From positions 19,232,975 through 19,296,974 of the forward strand of contig CM054183.1 of assembly GCA_028829895.1 (NCBI GenBank): DNA of 64,000 nucleotides. Reading direction: 5' to 3'. Shown piece by piece: positions 13,503-23,527 of the stretch. The notes under the pieces were generated by a model. That model searched no databases, was not told the DNA's origin, and saw only the letters and a list, made by a program, of their open reading frames with translations. This stretch comes from Sinotaia quadrata. Taxonomy: Eukaryota > Mollusca > Gastropoda > Architaenioglossa > Viviparidae. Numbering within the stretch: position 1 is the first letter of the stretch; the number at the start of each line of letters is the position of its first letter. The translations under genes were made by a program, and so were the position numbers.

Positions 13503-16317
13503 CTCACCCCTCTCGACCATTGCAAGTGAGAGTGCGAGAAAGAATCAGCAAACACAGCATTTCCTTCTGGAATAAAGAACACTCATCATGGAGTGCAGCA
13601 TTATCCACAAGCGATTGCAGTTAATTTCGTTTCTTATCAGTCTCTGGCTGGAAACCTTGAGCTAAAAGGGGAGACAGGTCTTGTACTCTTTGGCTGAAAT
13701 CCTTGAGCTAAAAGGGGACAAGTCTTGAACTCTTGGATTTAATCCTTCAGGTAAAAGTGGGAGGCTCTATTTTCAATAGATCCTCAAAACAAAGTTCTGT
13801 TTTGCGGATTGCGTGAGCCGAATGCGTGAAGAGAATATAATAGCACAAAATCCCAAATGTTGCAAATTACTCTTTTAATTGCGGGTCTTTGTATTGAATC
13901 ATTGACGAAGGCCTCGAATTTCACAGTTGTAAATTACAGACTTGGTGGATGCAAAAAATACTGACAAAGCCGTCAGTCATAAGTTGAACTATGTTTACTT
14001 GTAAGCATTCTGTCGTCATCAGCTGCAGCATTTCATCTTTCTGGGCCTTTCTGACTTCCGGTCCAAAGCGAAACAAACAAATAAAATCTGCACCACTGTA
14101 ACTAGCTAGTGCACGCAAACAGCCGGGCTATTATCTTCTGTTGCAGTTATTCATAACAACAGCTGGTAATTGCTCAGATTAAATGACGTCATTCTGGTTC
14201 TGGGAAGTGATGCTGCCAACTTTCCCCCGCGTTGTCTTTTTGAATCAATGTTTTGCTGTTACTTTCTGACGTACCTTCGTACACTCATATGTGTGAGTGC
14301 TTGCGTGTATGTATGTGAGTGTGAACGTGTATTTGTGGGTATGCGAGTGTTTCTGAAATATAACGAGTGAATGTAGACATTCGAAAGTAGCCAGGGCCTG
14401 GAAGTGTACATTGGCAGTGCAAGTTACATGCAGTATCTTTCATATATTGTTTTCGTGCTAACGTAACGATCTACAAAAACAATGATTCAGTGCACGGGTT
14501 TCTGTGACGTAGACGGCAGTGCAGATAGAGAGAACCCAGCTCCTCGTGACATTATAACCGGAAACGAACGAAATATCTCTGAGCTGATTTTAACCACTGA
14601 TTGATTTCTTTCTTACTCTCACAGAGAGGTGTCGTGCTGTCTACGTCTCTTCTAGAAGCGGGCAGCCCTGGCACGGAGTCAGAGATACCGCAGAACTCCT
14701 TTGGACCACTCCATCATCCAAACAACGAGTATTCAGGTACACAGAAAATACTTAATTGTCATAGATTTTGAAGAACGACAATAAGCGTAGATGTTTTAGT
14801 AATAATTATAGGAATACAGATCAGAACGATCTAAAATAATCTTAGGATAACAGGAGAAATTATTTGACATGGGCATTAAGATCGAAAGAAGTGTTGTTTA
14901 ACCCTTCACTGCCCTTGTAACGAAAGGTATACAAATAAAGGGTTTCTAATTTGCTCTTTTAATATATCTTTAAAAGGTAAGTTTAAATAAGTAATTTTCT
15001 TTCCTAAATTTAAGATAAAATATTGTTTACATATGTAAGTGTTAAAGCAAAATTCAAAACAAAACAAAACATTATAAAATTAAATACAATAACACCCAGA
15101 ACTTGGAACAACCTACTTGTAGTGCTTGTCAGTTGAGGGTTTAAACAGATGAACTTCCACATTTAAAATATTTTATATTGCTTGAAAGATTTGATACAAT
15201 TCTGTCCGTAGACAGGTGACATTTTCGGATAGGTACAAGGCACTTAAGAAAACCTAATGTAGGAAATTGTCTGACTTATTTTACTTATTACAATGTCTCA
15301 GACGTATGCAAGATGTATTCAAGACAGTCTAAAATGTAGGAAATTGTCTGACCTACTTTACTTATTACAATATCTCAGACGTATGCAAGATGTATTCAAG
15401 ACAGTCTAAAATGTAGGAAATTGTCTGACCTACTTTACTGATTAATGTCTCAGACGTATGCAAGATGTATTCAAGACAGTCTAAAATGTAGGAAATTGTC
15501 TGACCTACTTTACTGATTAATGTCTCAGACGTATGCAAGATGTATTCAAGACAGTCTAAAATGTAGGAAATTGTCTGACCTACTTTACTGATTAATGTCT
15601 CAGACTAATGCAAGATGTATTCAAGACAGTCTAAAATATAGGAAATTGTCTGACCTACTTTACTTATTAATGTCTCAGACGTATGCAAGATGTATTCAAG
15701 ACAGTCTAAAATATAGGAAATTGTCTGACCTACTTTACTTATTAATGTCTCAGACGTATGCAAGATGTATTCAAGACAGTCTAAAATGGGAAACGAAGTA
15801 GGAAATAATAACTTAATATGTATTTGTGTAAAAGTGTGTGTATGTGCGCGAGTGCATGCGGGTATGTGTAAGAACTATGTACATGTACAACAATATAACG
15901 ACACTGGACCTAGCACGACTAGAGACGGCCCAGACCTTTGCAATTCCCAGCAATTAATATATTTTCCTTCCCATCGTTCTCTTCATTTGCGTCTGCTCGG
16001 ACGGCTGGACTCTAACAGATCACCACAACGCCACACCTGAACAGAGCAGCAACGGCAAGAGTCATCGAGAGTCGCGTAGCCAGAAACGCGAGCAACGGTT
16101 GCTGCGCCTGCTTGTGCTGTCGGTGACGTTGTTCGCGATGATGTTGACGCCACAGTACATCGTGCTCACCTTGACTCTGTTCGTCAGGGTGACGTCCACA
16201 CATTATCTGGCCACCCTGGCCCTGGGACTGACGAACACCTGCGTCAACCCGGTTTTGCTCATTTACTTCAATCGCGAATACCGTCTGGCAGCGAAGATTC
16301 TGTGTGGATGTCGGTAG
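3843..16317 (+). CDS. Class A (rhodopsin-like) G protein-coupled receptor, orphan; N-terminal exon not identified
   Basis: Seven-helix plasma-membrane receptor, expected to signal through heterotrimeric G proteins. Five exons (3843-3910, 11231-11530, 12896-13312, 14625-14736, 16019-16317) join in frame with GT-AG junctions and give about 398 codons. TM1 carries the GN motif (LTGNIW, the N1.50 position). TM2 follows as LLFANQAVSDMLLL. TM3 opens with the disulfide Cys (GSTLCSIM) and ends in DRYLTV. Extracellular loop 2 has the partner Cys (VFCGIFW). TM5 is followed by an intracellular loop 3 of roughly 120 residues. TM6 reads LFAMMLTPQYIV and TM7 CVNPVLLIYF. The protein stops after KILCGCR, with Cys residues that could be palmitoylated. 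Odd points: TM6 has TP where CWxP is usual, and position 7.53 of the NPxxY motif is Leu. The first coding exon must end in phase 1 somewhere upstream of 3843; I found no convincing candidate. Ligand is unknown; a peptide or lipid receptor is possible. Confidence 0.88.
4995..5372. repeat. 30-bp minisatellite, about 12 copies
   Basis: The unit contains 'acatcactgctctagttaca' and 'cgcagagcat'. Variants grade along the array (gtgaca to gttaca; ggac to agc). It is open on both strands because the unit is ten codons. Confidence 0.95.
6430..6772. repeat. 52-bp minisatellite, about 6 copies
   Basis: The unit contains 'ccaaacaatgcttgatgaac' and 'gtgacaattcaacaattctc'. Confidence 0.92.
9085..9232. repeat. 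39-bp minisatellite, about 4 copies
   Basis: The unit contains 'taattatcacagggattta' and 'aaaaaagtacaagtgg'. Confidence 0.92.
9640..9815. repeat. (CT)n and (CA)n microsatellites
   Basis: (CT)n at 9642-9680 and (CA)n at 9719-9813, separated by a short CT/TA-rich bridge. Confidence 0.97.
9913..10960 (+). mobile_element. Dispersed repeat family, copy 1 (possible solo LTR)
   Basis: It shares with copies at 31400 and 45215 the blocks TTGGGCACTCCTTATG, a 'taataactccattt...tctctgata' block, and TTAATAAATTTATTGACCTT followed by TGTTGGAG. It starts TGTTGGAGTAAATTTGC. An AATAAA late in the unit and no coding capacity would fit a solo LTR, but I found no target duplication. Confidence 0.6.
11030..11222. 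repeat. 46-bp minisatellite, about 4 copies, abutting a GPCR splice acceptor
   Basis: The unit contains 'gacatcatttttatatgtat' and 'ctaaactatgaaatgtact'. The last copy runs into the acceptor of the exon at 11231. Confidence 0.93.
11231..11530 (+). CDS. GPCR exon carrying the end of TM1, TM2 and TM3
   Basis: Exactly 100 codons between the acceptor ctgtccag and the donor gtgaga, phase 0 at both ends. It contains WRMKKLSTTVGLLFANQAVS, the conserved TM3 Cys (GSTLC) and the DRYLTV motif. It is clearly more GC-rich than its flanks. A 46-bp tandem array ends directly at its splice acceptor. Confidence 0.9.
11925..11985. repeat. (CATC)n/(CTAT)n microsatellite
   Basis: Tetranucleotide run that changes from CATC to CTAT. 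Confidence 0.95.
12320..12402 (+). mobile_element. Possible LINE 3' coding end
   Basis: A short frame ending in TGA reads EVSANLTRSMLKKHLFNVMT. This resembles the C-terminal 'xSxxxFKxxLKTHLFxxx' of many LINE ORF2 proteins. It is only about 23 codons long, so the call is weak. Confidence 0.3.
12896..13312 (+). CDS. GPCR exon carrying TM4, extracellular loop 2, TM5 and the start of loop 3
   Basis: 139 codons, acceptor tattttcag, donor gtattt, phase 0 to 0. It reads IIAGLWAAGVLLCLPSVFYW (TM4), then the loop 2 Cys in YVFCGIF, then TM5 GIPFSIIIFCYVRVFYTVR. The remainder, up to PMKSQ, is hydrophilic and Arg/Ser-rich and forms loop 3. Confidence 0.9.
13313..14624 (+). other. GPCR intron 3' of the TM5 exon
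   Basis: GT-AG intron. It holds a (GT)n tract at 13425-13500 and a three-copy imperfect repeat ('ccttgagctaaaagggg') at 13640-13765. Confidence 0.7.
13425..13500. repeat. (GT)n microsatellite
   Basis: Almost uninterrupted dinucleotide run. Confidence 0.97.
14625..14736 (+). CDS. GPCR exon within intracellular loop 3
   Basis: 37 codons plus one base. Acceptor tactctcacag, donor gtacac; enters in phase 0 and leaves in phase 1. It reads RGVVLSTSLLEAGSPGTESE and ends HHPNNEYS. There is no domain signature; support comes from splice sites, phase and open frame. It could be an alternatively used exon, but skipping it would change the frame because its length is not a multiple of three. Confidence 0.65.
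15250..15787. repeat. 75-bp minisatellite, about 7 copies, in a GPCR intron
   Basis: The unit contains 'taggaaattgtctgacctac', 'aatgtctcagacgtatgcaa' and 'gatgtattcaagacagtcta'. It lies about 230 bp upstream of the last coding exon. Confidence 0.95.
16019..16317 (+). CDS. GPCR last coding exon, TM6 and TM7 to stop
   Basis: Acceptor ctaacag; the split codon is completed as Asp. A basic loop 3 end (SRSQKREQRLLRLL) leads into TM6 (LSVTLFAMMLTPQYIVL). TM7 has NTCVNPVLLIYF, then helix 8 (NREYRLAAKIL), then CGCR and the TAG stop at 16315-16317. Confidence 0.92.
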
Positions 16318-16520
16318 AAAAGTGAGTGCTTGCATCACACTTATCCATCCAAGAGATAGATTACAAATTCTCTGGTCTGTTATTTAAATGGCCATAGACA
16401 AAACAAACTGGCCCATTTATTAAATTGTTATCGATACAAATTGATATATATTTAAATTGACATAGAAACACATGGATCTGTTATTACATGATCTTATTTT
16501 CAAACTAAGTGATCCATTAT

Positions 16521-16815
16521 TAAATTGTCCTAGATAGAAATAAACAAACTTGTCTACTATTAAATTGTCCTAGATAGAAATAAACAAACTTGTCTACTAT
16601 TAAAGTGTCCTAGATAGAAATAAACAAACTTGTCTACTATTAAATTGTCCTAGATAGAAATAAACAAACTTGTCTACTATTAAAGTGTCCTAGATAGAAA
16701 TAAACAAACTTGTCTACTATTAAATTTTCCTAGATAGAAATAAACAAACTTGTCTACTATTAAAGTGTCATGGATAGAAATAAACAAACTTGTCTACTAT
16801 TAAACTGTCATGGAT
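16521..16815. repeat. 40-bp minisatellite, about 7 copies
   Basis: The unit contains 'tattaaattgtcctagatag' and 'aaataaacaaacttgtctac'. Confidence 0.95.
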
Positions 16816-17184
16816 TTAAACAAATAGATCTATTTTTTTTTTAATCTGACCGTTCTCATCCGATATAAATTCGCCTTGACTGAACAATTGATGTTAGATC
16901 TTAGTCGTATTTGTATAAATAATTAAGTTTTCCTACTGCGTTCACTTTTGTTTAGTTCCAAGACTGACTTATTTTTTTATTTGGATGTCAGGGGGCAGGC
17001 GCAAGGATTGTGGAAGACGTATTAAGAAAGGTTACAAAGAATGGCAGGAAGTTATTATGCTGTCGAGTTACACATGTTTCGCTTTTGCGAGTTCAGCTGA
17101 GGAAACAGTGGTTATAACTGACTGCAAACACTGGTGACGACGGGGCTCTTATCAATTTGTCGCCTGTCGATAAGCAAAAAACTG

Positions 17185-17305
17185 GCAGTGTAAAACTGCG
17201 CGCTATGGTCTAAAACTATGAAGTTTATACATCTGTGCAGTGTAAAACTGCGCACTATGGTCGAAAACTACAAGTTACACAACTGTGCAGTGTAAAAATG
17301 TAATG
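17185..17305. repeat. About 60-bp imperfect repeat, 2.5 copies
   Basis: Shared blocks 'gcagtgtaaaactgcgc' and 'ctatggtc'. Confidence 0.8.
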
Positions 17306-17468
17306 TAGTATCACCGAAGAGGATCTTCGTTGTTCTTTTGTTATTTATCAAAATATTAATTTAGCTGGTGACCATATTCCCTGATCATTAGTTATTCTGA
17401 AAGGCAGCTCGATTAAGGGGACTAAACTATGACAATCCTTTGTTTACCCCTGTGCATAAAATAACTCA

Positions 17469-17781
17469 CTTCACACTCTGACAGCTCTCATATATAGTGT
17501 TCCATTCCAGTCAATACTCTCTTCACACTCTGACTGCTCTCATATATAGCGTTCCATTCCAGTCAATACTCTCTTCACACTCTGACAGCTCTCATATATA
17601 GTGTTCCATTCCAGTCAATACTCTCTTCACACTCTGACTGCTCTCATATATAGCGTTCCATTCCAGTCACTACTCCCTTCACACTCTGCTCTTATGTATA
17701 GTGTTCCATTCCAGTCACTAGTCACTACTCCCTTCACACTCTGACTGCTCTCATATATAGTGTTCCATTCCAGTCACTACT
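17469..17781. repeat. 52-bp minisatellite, about 6 copies
   Basis: The unit contains 'ttcacactctgacagctctc', 'atatatagtgttccattcca' and 'gtcaatactc'. Confidence 0.95.
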
Positions 17782-18024
17782 ATTCACAGTAACCAGACAA
17801 CTCTAGTCATGTACTTCTAGAACAACAGTTATTCTAGTGATGAGCTGATATTATAATCATGATTCATAACAATAACAAGTTATAGAAATGATACACAATC
17901 TGACTCACCAAATCATCTGGCTAATTAATGTTTCTTGTGAACCTATGTGTATGTAAACATTCTTCTATTCCAATATATCCATTGTTTCCTGTTCTTTTAA
18001 CCCATCTTCATGTAATGTCTAGCT

Positions 18025-18745
18025 CAGGGGTCTCCAAACTATGGCCCGTGGAGACCATTTTGTCTATGGGAAAAAATTACAGAAATTTACGTGTACCCTG
18101 CAAAGATCATCTGCCGCTAAATTTTTCTATCTCTAAGACTTAATCCCTGAGAGTTGAGAGGGAACAAACACTCTGACCCAGATTCGGAATAAAGGAGCGT
18201 TATTATATGGGTCACTGATTGTTACATAATTCGGACATATTCTTAGTATCCAGTCCACCCAGTCTATAGTATACGAGCAGTCAACCATGACTATTAGACA
18301 AAGCCATTGAGTTGCAAGCAAATGACCTCCTTAGGGACAAGTTCAAAGAAGGACTGGTGGGGTTTTACCAGTTTTTTGCCCAAGGAAGATTTTCCTAATG
18401 TCAAAACATTAGCATTAAGGTACCTTTCAATCTTTGGAACAACATACCTGTGTGAACAAACATTTTCAAGAATAAAAATATGTGAAAAATAAATTGAGAA
18501 CAAACTTGTCCGATGATAATCTCAGGTCACTGTTGATGTTAGGGACATCAAATCTAAAGCCAGAAATGTCTGCTATTTTGGCATCCAGGAAACAATTTCA
18601 CCATTCCCACTGAATAAAATAATATTAAATAAACAACATCCATGTTTTGATTCATTTTTATTTGGACCTGGAGTGTGTAGTCGGCCCCCGAACTGCTGTT
18701 TGATAGTTAATGCGGCCATCGGGCTGAAAAGTTTGGAGTCCCCTG
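18025..18745 (+). mobile_element. Non-autonomous hAT-family DNA transposon (721 bp) with perfect 8-bp target duplication
   Basis: The ends are inverted repeats reading CAGGGG(T/A)CTCCAAACT. They are flanked by identical 8-bp copies GTCTAGCT at 18017-18024 and 18746-18753. An 8-bp target duplication with CAGRGG-like ends is the hAT hallmark. The interior holds a remnant of a transposase C-terminus. Confidence 0.9.
18303..18612 (+). pseudogene. hAT transposase C-terminal dimerisation domain, frameshifted remnant
   Basis: Reading across at least two frames gives IELQANDLLRDKFKEGL, then FPNVKTLALRYLSIFGTTYL and CEQTFSRIK, then LRTNLSDDNLRSLLMLGTSN. The 'SxFGTTYLCEQTFSxxK' block is the conserved hAT dimerisation region of the GTF2IRD2/ZBED-like transposase group. 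Frameshifts and stops exclude function. Confidence 0.8.
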
Positions 18746-19199
18746 GTCTAGCTGAACCACTTCAAGTATCCACACGCAGAAGAGAGAGAAAGGGCGAGTG
18801 AACGACTCCTTTGACCAGTCTAAACCCAACTTTTATACTAACTGTCTCTCTGGCCACGTCAGCATACATAGAAACTAACCCTTTCACTTTTGACTGTACT
18901 AGCAATTAACCTTTCTTCACCTCGATTCCCGAGAGTCGTCCATCACCAGCACCATGCGGTCTTCCACTGTGTTAGAATGGAAATTCTGGAAGAAAAGGAA
19001 GGAAGAAAGGAAGGAAAGGAGGCAGGAAGGAAGGAATAGAAAAAATGGTGTGTGTGGGGAAGAGGTATTATGCAGAACACGTTTGCTAAAATTCTTCATA
19101 TTCAAAGGTTCATGTACAAATCACTTTATTTCTCATCTAAGAGAGGGGGGGGGGGGAATATACACAAGTTTTATACTAAAAAATGGTTGACCATACTCT

Positions 19200-19500
19200 G
19201 TCTCTTTGAAAGATTTGTGCTTGAAACAGTTAATTTTCCTTCTCTCTGTAATAAGTACTCAAAACAGTTAATTTTCCATCTCTTTAAGAAATACTCAAAA
19301 TAGTTAAATTTTTAATCTCTTTGAAAGAACTACTCAAAACATTTAATTTTCCATCTCACTGAAAGATTTGTGCTTGAAACAGTTAATTTTCCTTCTCTCT
19401 GTAAGAAGTACTCAAAACAGTTAATTTTCCTTCTCTCTGTAATAAGTACTCAAAACAGTTAATTTTCCTTCTCTCTGTAAGAAGTACTCAAAAGAGTTGC
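19200..19500. repeat. About 37-bp minisatellite, 7 imperfect copies
   Basis: The unit contains 'agtactcaaaacagttaatt' and 'ttccttctctctgtaa'. Confidence 0.9.
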
Positions 19501-20637
19501 TCATTTTCCTTCTCTCCGAAAGTTATTTTTTTCCCGAGAACACACTTGGTAATTTTCTTTACACTGAAGATTTTGTGCACAAACCAGATGTTCTCTCTTA
19601 CATATTGCAAGGCAATTAAATGTCAAAAACTATTCCAAAGTTTCACTCAGTAAAAACGTTTTATGCTCAGGTCCTTTTTCTCTTAGTGTCCCCCCCCCCC
19701 CCCACTTTTTAAAAATGAAAATCATCTCTAAAGTGTATGTGAAGTATCTGAGGTACTCCTTGAAGGTATTGTTTAATTAAATTTTCTACTCACACACACA
19801 CACACACACACACACACATGCACGCACACACGCATGCATGCACACACACACACACACACAACTAAACAAATAGTTCACTGAACAGTATAATAATTACATG
19901 TTTAATTATATGAAAGGTAAAAATAAAAATTGCACACTAGTTTAGATAAAAAGAATGAATACAGAATAAGTAAATAAATAAATATTTTTTTAAAACCTGT
20001 TATATTTATTTATTTTTGCATTTTAGGGTTGGGAGAATGGACAGTAACTACATTTGCTGATTGCACAGAGTAACATGACTTAACAAATTCCAAGCTTCGA
20101 AATGCACACTTTAGAAATGAATAAGTTATATCAAAGCAATGTAACAGGCCTGTAATACAAGAGATAATACATACATAATTTTAATTTACTTAAAGCAGAA
20201 TCAGACAGACAGATGGAAAAAGAGACTGATCAAAAGACCATGAACATACCTACATAGAAAGCACTGGTAAACAATATTAATTTTTTAAAAAGTAATATAA
20301 TAAAGAAATAGATAATATATATCACTATGCTTATTCTTTTTTTTTTTTTTAAAAAGAACAGTTCTAAGCTCTTTAAAAAATACTGACATAAAGGAACTTG
20401 ACAAATAAATAAAGCACTTAAAATCCACAAAAGAATCTTATTTCAATACTGCAGAACTAATGACTTGACCAATCAAACCATACGTGTGCTTATAACACTT
20501 AGACTAAAATAAACAACCTCTCAAAGAATGTCTGCTATATTGAAGACCAAACGATAAAATAATAATCCTGCCTAACATCTATTCTTTCTCATTTTGGTTT
20601 AAGAGGTGGGGACAAAACAGAGACAAATAGTTCATTG

Positions 20638-20673
<36 letters not shown>

Positions 20674-20765
20674 TGTGTAAAATCCTTATGGATAATTATA
20701 ATAGAACAGTAGTACTATTCTTGCCCCCCCCCCAAAAAAAAAAAAAAAAAATATATCAATAACTT

Positions 20766-21200
20766 GTTAAAAAAAGTAGAAAATTTAGAAATAAACTGGA
20801 GGAAATCATAATATCTTAGATGCTATGAACTTAGAAAAAACTTTTCAACAAAATGACACATTCTAAACATTAATTCTTCTCCTAATAACTAAAAATGGTC
20901 AAATATGCCATTTACGCTGAAAATATATAAATACAATTACAAAACATAGATGGCATAACCTGTGCAAAAAAGATGAGCTCTTTAAAAATAGATGAGTATT
21001 GTTAAAAAAAAGTAGAAAATTTAGAAATTAACTGTAGGAAATAATATCTTAGATGCTATGAACTTACAAGAAACTTTTCAGCAAAATGACATTCTGAACA
21101 TTAATACTTCTCCTAATAACTAAAAATGGTCAAATAGGCCATTTACAATTACAAAAGATAGGTGGCATAACCTGTTCAAAAAGATGAGCATTTTAACAGA
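20766..21200. repeat. About 230-bp segment duplicated in tandem
   Basis: Blocks 'agtagaaaatttagaaat', 'atatcttagatgctatgaac' and 'ctcctaataactaaaaatgg' occur once in each half, in the same order. Confidence 0.85.
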
Positions 21201-21532
21201 AATACAAAAATTAGAGAGGGTGGGCACAAAGGCCATTTTGGTTTTCAGGTAAAGCCTATTCTTTATCTGAAATTCAAAAGAAACAAGGAATATTTTATTT
21301 TACTGAGAAAGAATATTATAGTGTAATTGAAAATTATAAATATAATAATTATACCATGGACCACCATTCAAGATGCTAAGGGGGATAATATTCTGGTCAG
21401 TGAGAGCATTGAAAAATCACAGAGATCAGGAATGGTATGAGTTTTAACCAAGACTGGCACTTGAAAAAAATATACAGCTCTATAAAAAATGTATGCATAC
21501 TTTAAAAATAAAAATAGCAACAATCTAGATCA

Positions 21533-23527
21533 TAGGTGTCAAACTCAAGGCCCGCGGGTCACATCCGGCCCGGCGTACAATTATATCTGGCCTGCAAGAG
21601 AATTTTAGGCAAAAGTATTTTTTAATGGCCTGTCAATATGAAGTGCAAATCAAATTCCCTAATGTAGCAACCTTGCCAAATGAAAGGTTGCCTGAGAGAT
21701 CAGAATAAGTGTTATTGTTCCGCTCACACTCACCCCAGACCTTTCATCTTTACATGTTCGCGGTCTTGATCTGCTTCTGGGGGATCCCCACATCCTCGCG
21801 GTGCATCTGAAGTGGAGGGCAGGACGGCTGGTGAAAGGGATTGAAACAGGTCGCACCTATTTGGCGCACACCCTCAACCGCCCTCCGTTGGTGGGGGGGA
21901 GGGCCGAAGCTGCCTTTTGTCAGAATAAGCGAAAATGAAAGTTGTATACATAGTGCATGGATATCCGTCATTACAGTAACATAGCAATGTCCTTTTGCTC
22001 ATTTTGGATTAGCGCATAAGAAATGAAAGTAGTGTAGTGCCCGGATATTGCATCACTCCTTCCCGCTTACGTAATATCAAATAGAACCTTTCAAAGCCAT
22101 TGGTAGGATGAATATATGTTTACTGATATTGGCGGTAAGCCTGTTTGTCAAATTTGTGAAGATAATGTGGCTGTGATCAAGGAATAAAATCTGAGACGGC
22201 ACTACGAGACTAAAGATAAAGACAAGTTGAAAAACCTGAATGCAGAGCAGGAACTACAGAAGGTAGAAGAATTAAAGAGAAATCTAACATCACAGCAGAT
22301 GTTTTTCACCAAAGCAAAATCACAAAGTGAAGCTGCTGTGAAAGCAAGTTTTATTGTGGCAGAGGAGATTGTCAGATCAGCATGACCATTTACTGAGAGA
22401 GAGTTTCTGAAGAGCTGCATAATGAAAGTGTGTGACGTCTTGTGTTCAGACAAAAAGCAGATGTTTGAAAATGTAAGCCTTAGCAGAAGTACGGTTGCTG
22501 ATCGAGTTTGTGAGATGGCCACCAAAGTGAAAACACAGTTGATTGAAAAAGGCAAAGACTTTGTTGCTTACTCTCTTGCTGTTGATGAAAGTAGTGACAC
22601 GACTGATACTGCACAGCTCGCCATCTTCATCCTTGGAGTGGACTCCAGTTGGAATGTTACAGAAGAAATATTGGACATGAAATCCATGCATGGGACAACA
22701 TCAGGAAAAGACATTTTTGACAAAGTATGTCAAAGTGTAACCGACATGAACCTTCCTTGGGACAACCTTGTTGGACTTACAACAGATTAGCACCGGCGAT
22801 GTGCGGCAAAAAAAGTAGACTAGTTGGAAGGATGCAGTTAAAGATGCAGGAGAACTGTACTGGTGAGTTGATAGCATATGACTGCATCATACACCAAGGT
22901 GTTCCCAAATGCACAGTTTGCTGAAAAACTGAGCTCAGTTTGCGCTGATTTCGCACAGTGCTTTAGTGACTTTGAAACACAGAAACGTAATTTCGAGCTG
23001 TTTCGCAAACCATTTGACATCGACGTGGAAACTGCACTGTACATTTGCAGATGGAGCTCATAGACCTGAAATGGGGCACTAAAGGAGAAGTACGACACTC
23101 TGGGGCCTGCACAGTTCACTCGTTTCATTCCTAGAGCGATGCCCCAGCTTTGTGTACATGCGGCTCGAACCTTGAGCATGTTTGGTAGCACATATATGTG
23201 TGAGCAGCTGTTCTCTGTGAAGATTAACAAAACATCACACAGGAGTCATCTCACTGATGAACACCTGCAGTCCATCCTGAGAATCTCCATAACACAGAAC
23301 CTCACTCCAAACTTATTGCCAACAAAAAATGCCAAACATCCAGCTCTGACAAATTGGCATAAGAGCGAAAATCGGCATGCTACTATTTTAACTTTTGTCT
23401 GTTTTAATTCATATTAGTGTTTAAAAAAGGTTTAGTTTTTCACTGTTCAATGAGTGTTTATACAATTCGGCCCGCAACCTTAAGTGTGATTTGAGTTTTG
23501 GCCCCCTTTGCGATTGAGTTTGACACC
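21533..23527 (+). mobile_element. Decayed hAT element with internal deletion
   Basis: The terminal repeats are AGGTGTCAAACTCAAGGCCC at the left and the inverse of GGTGTCAAACTCAA at the right. The flanks CTAGATCA (21525-21532) and CTAGATTA (23528-23535) match at 7 of 8 positions, as expected for an old target duplication. The exact boundaries are uncertain by a few bases. Confidence 0.8.
22118..23417 (+). pseudogene. GTF2IRD2-like hAT transposase pseudogene
   Basis: Order of recognisable blocks: a degenerate BED-type zinc finger (PVCQIC ... NLRRHYETK, second His lost); an open stretch at 22422-22790 with SLSRSTVADRVCEMATKV, AYSLAVDESSDTTDTAQLAI and LPWDNLVGLTTD ending in TAG; a frameshifted APAMCGKKS...NCTGEL...CIIHQ; then FPNAQFAEKLSSVCADF and MFGSTYMCEQLFSVK in the dimerisation domain. 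The middle of the catalytic region between CIIHQ and FPNAQF is missing. Several stops and frameshifts are present, so it is inactive. Confidence 0.88.

Larger units (their letters stand above)
16318..18016. other. GPCR 3' flank filled with tandem repeats
   Basis: Likely includes the GPCR 3' UTR, with no poly(A) signal that can be singled out. It contains the arrays at 16521-16815, 17185-17305 and 17469-17781. Confidence 0.6.
18754..21532. other. Repeat-rich intergenic DNA between two hAT elements
   Basis: No exon recognised. It contains the 37-bp array at 19200-19500, CA microsatellites at 19793-19860 and 20641-20670, and a roughly 230-bp tandem duplication at 20766-21200. Confidence 0.6.

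Noticed and set aside
22202..22691. Antisense open frames over the hAT transposase
   Set aside because: Shadows of the conserved transposase frame on the opposite strand.
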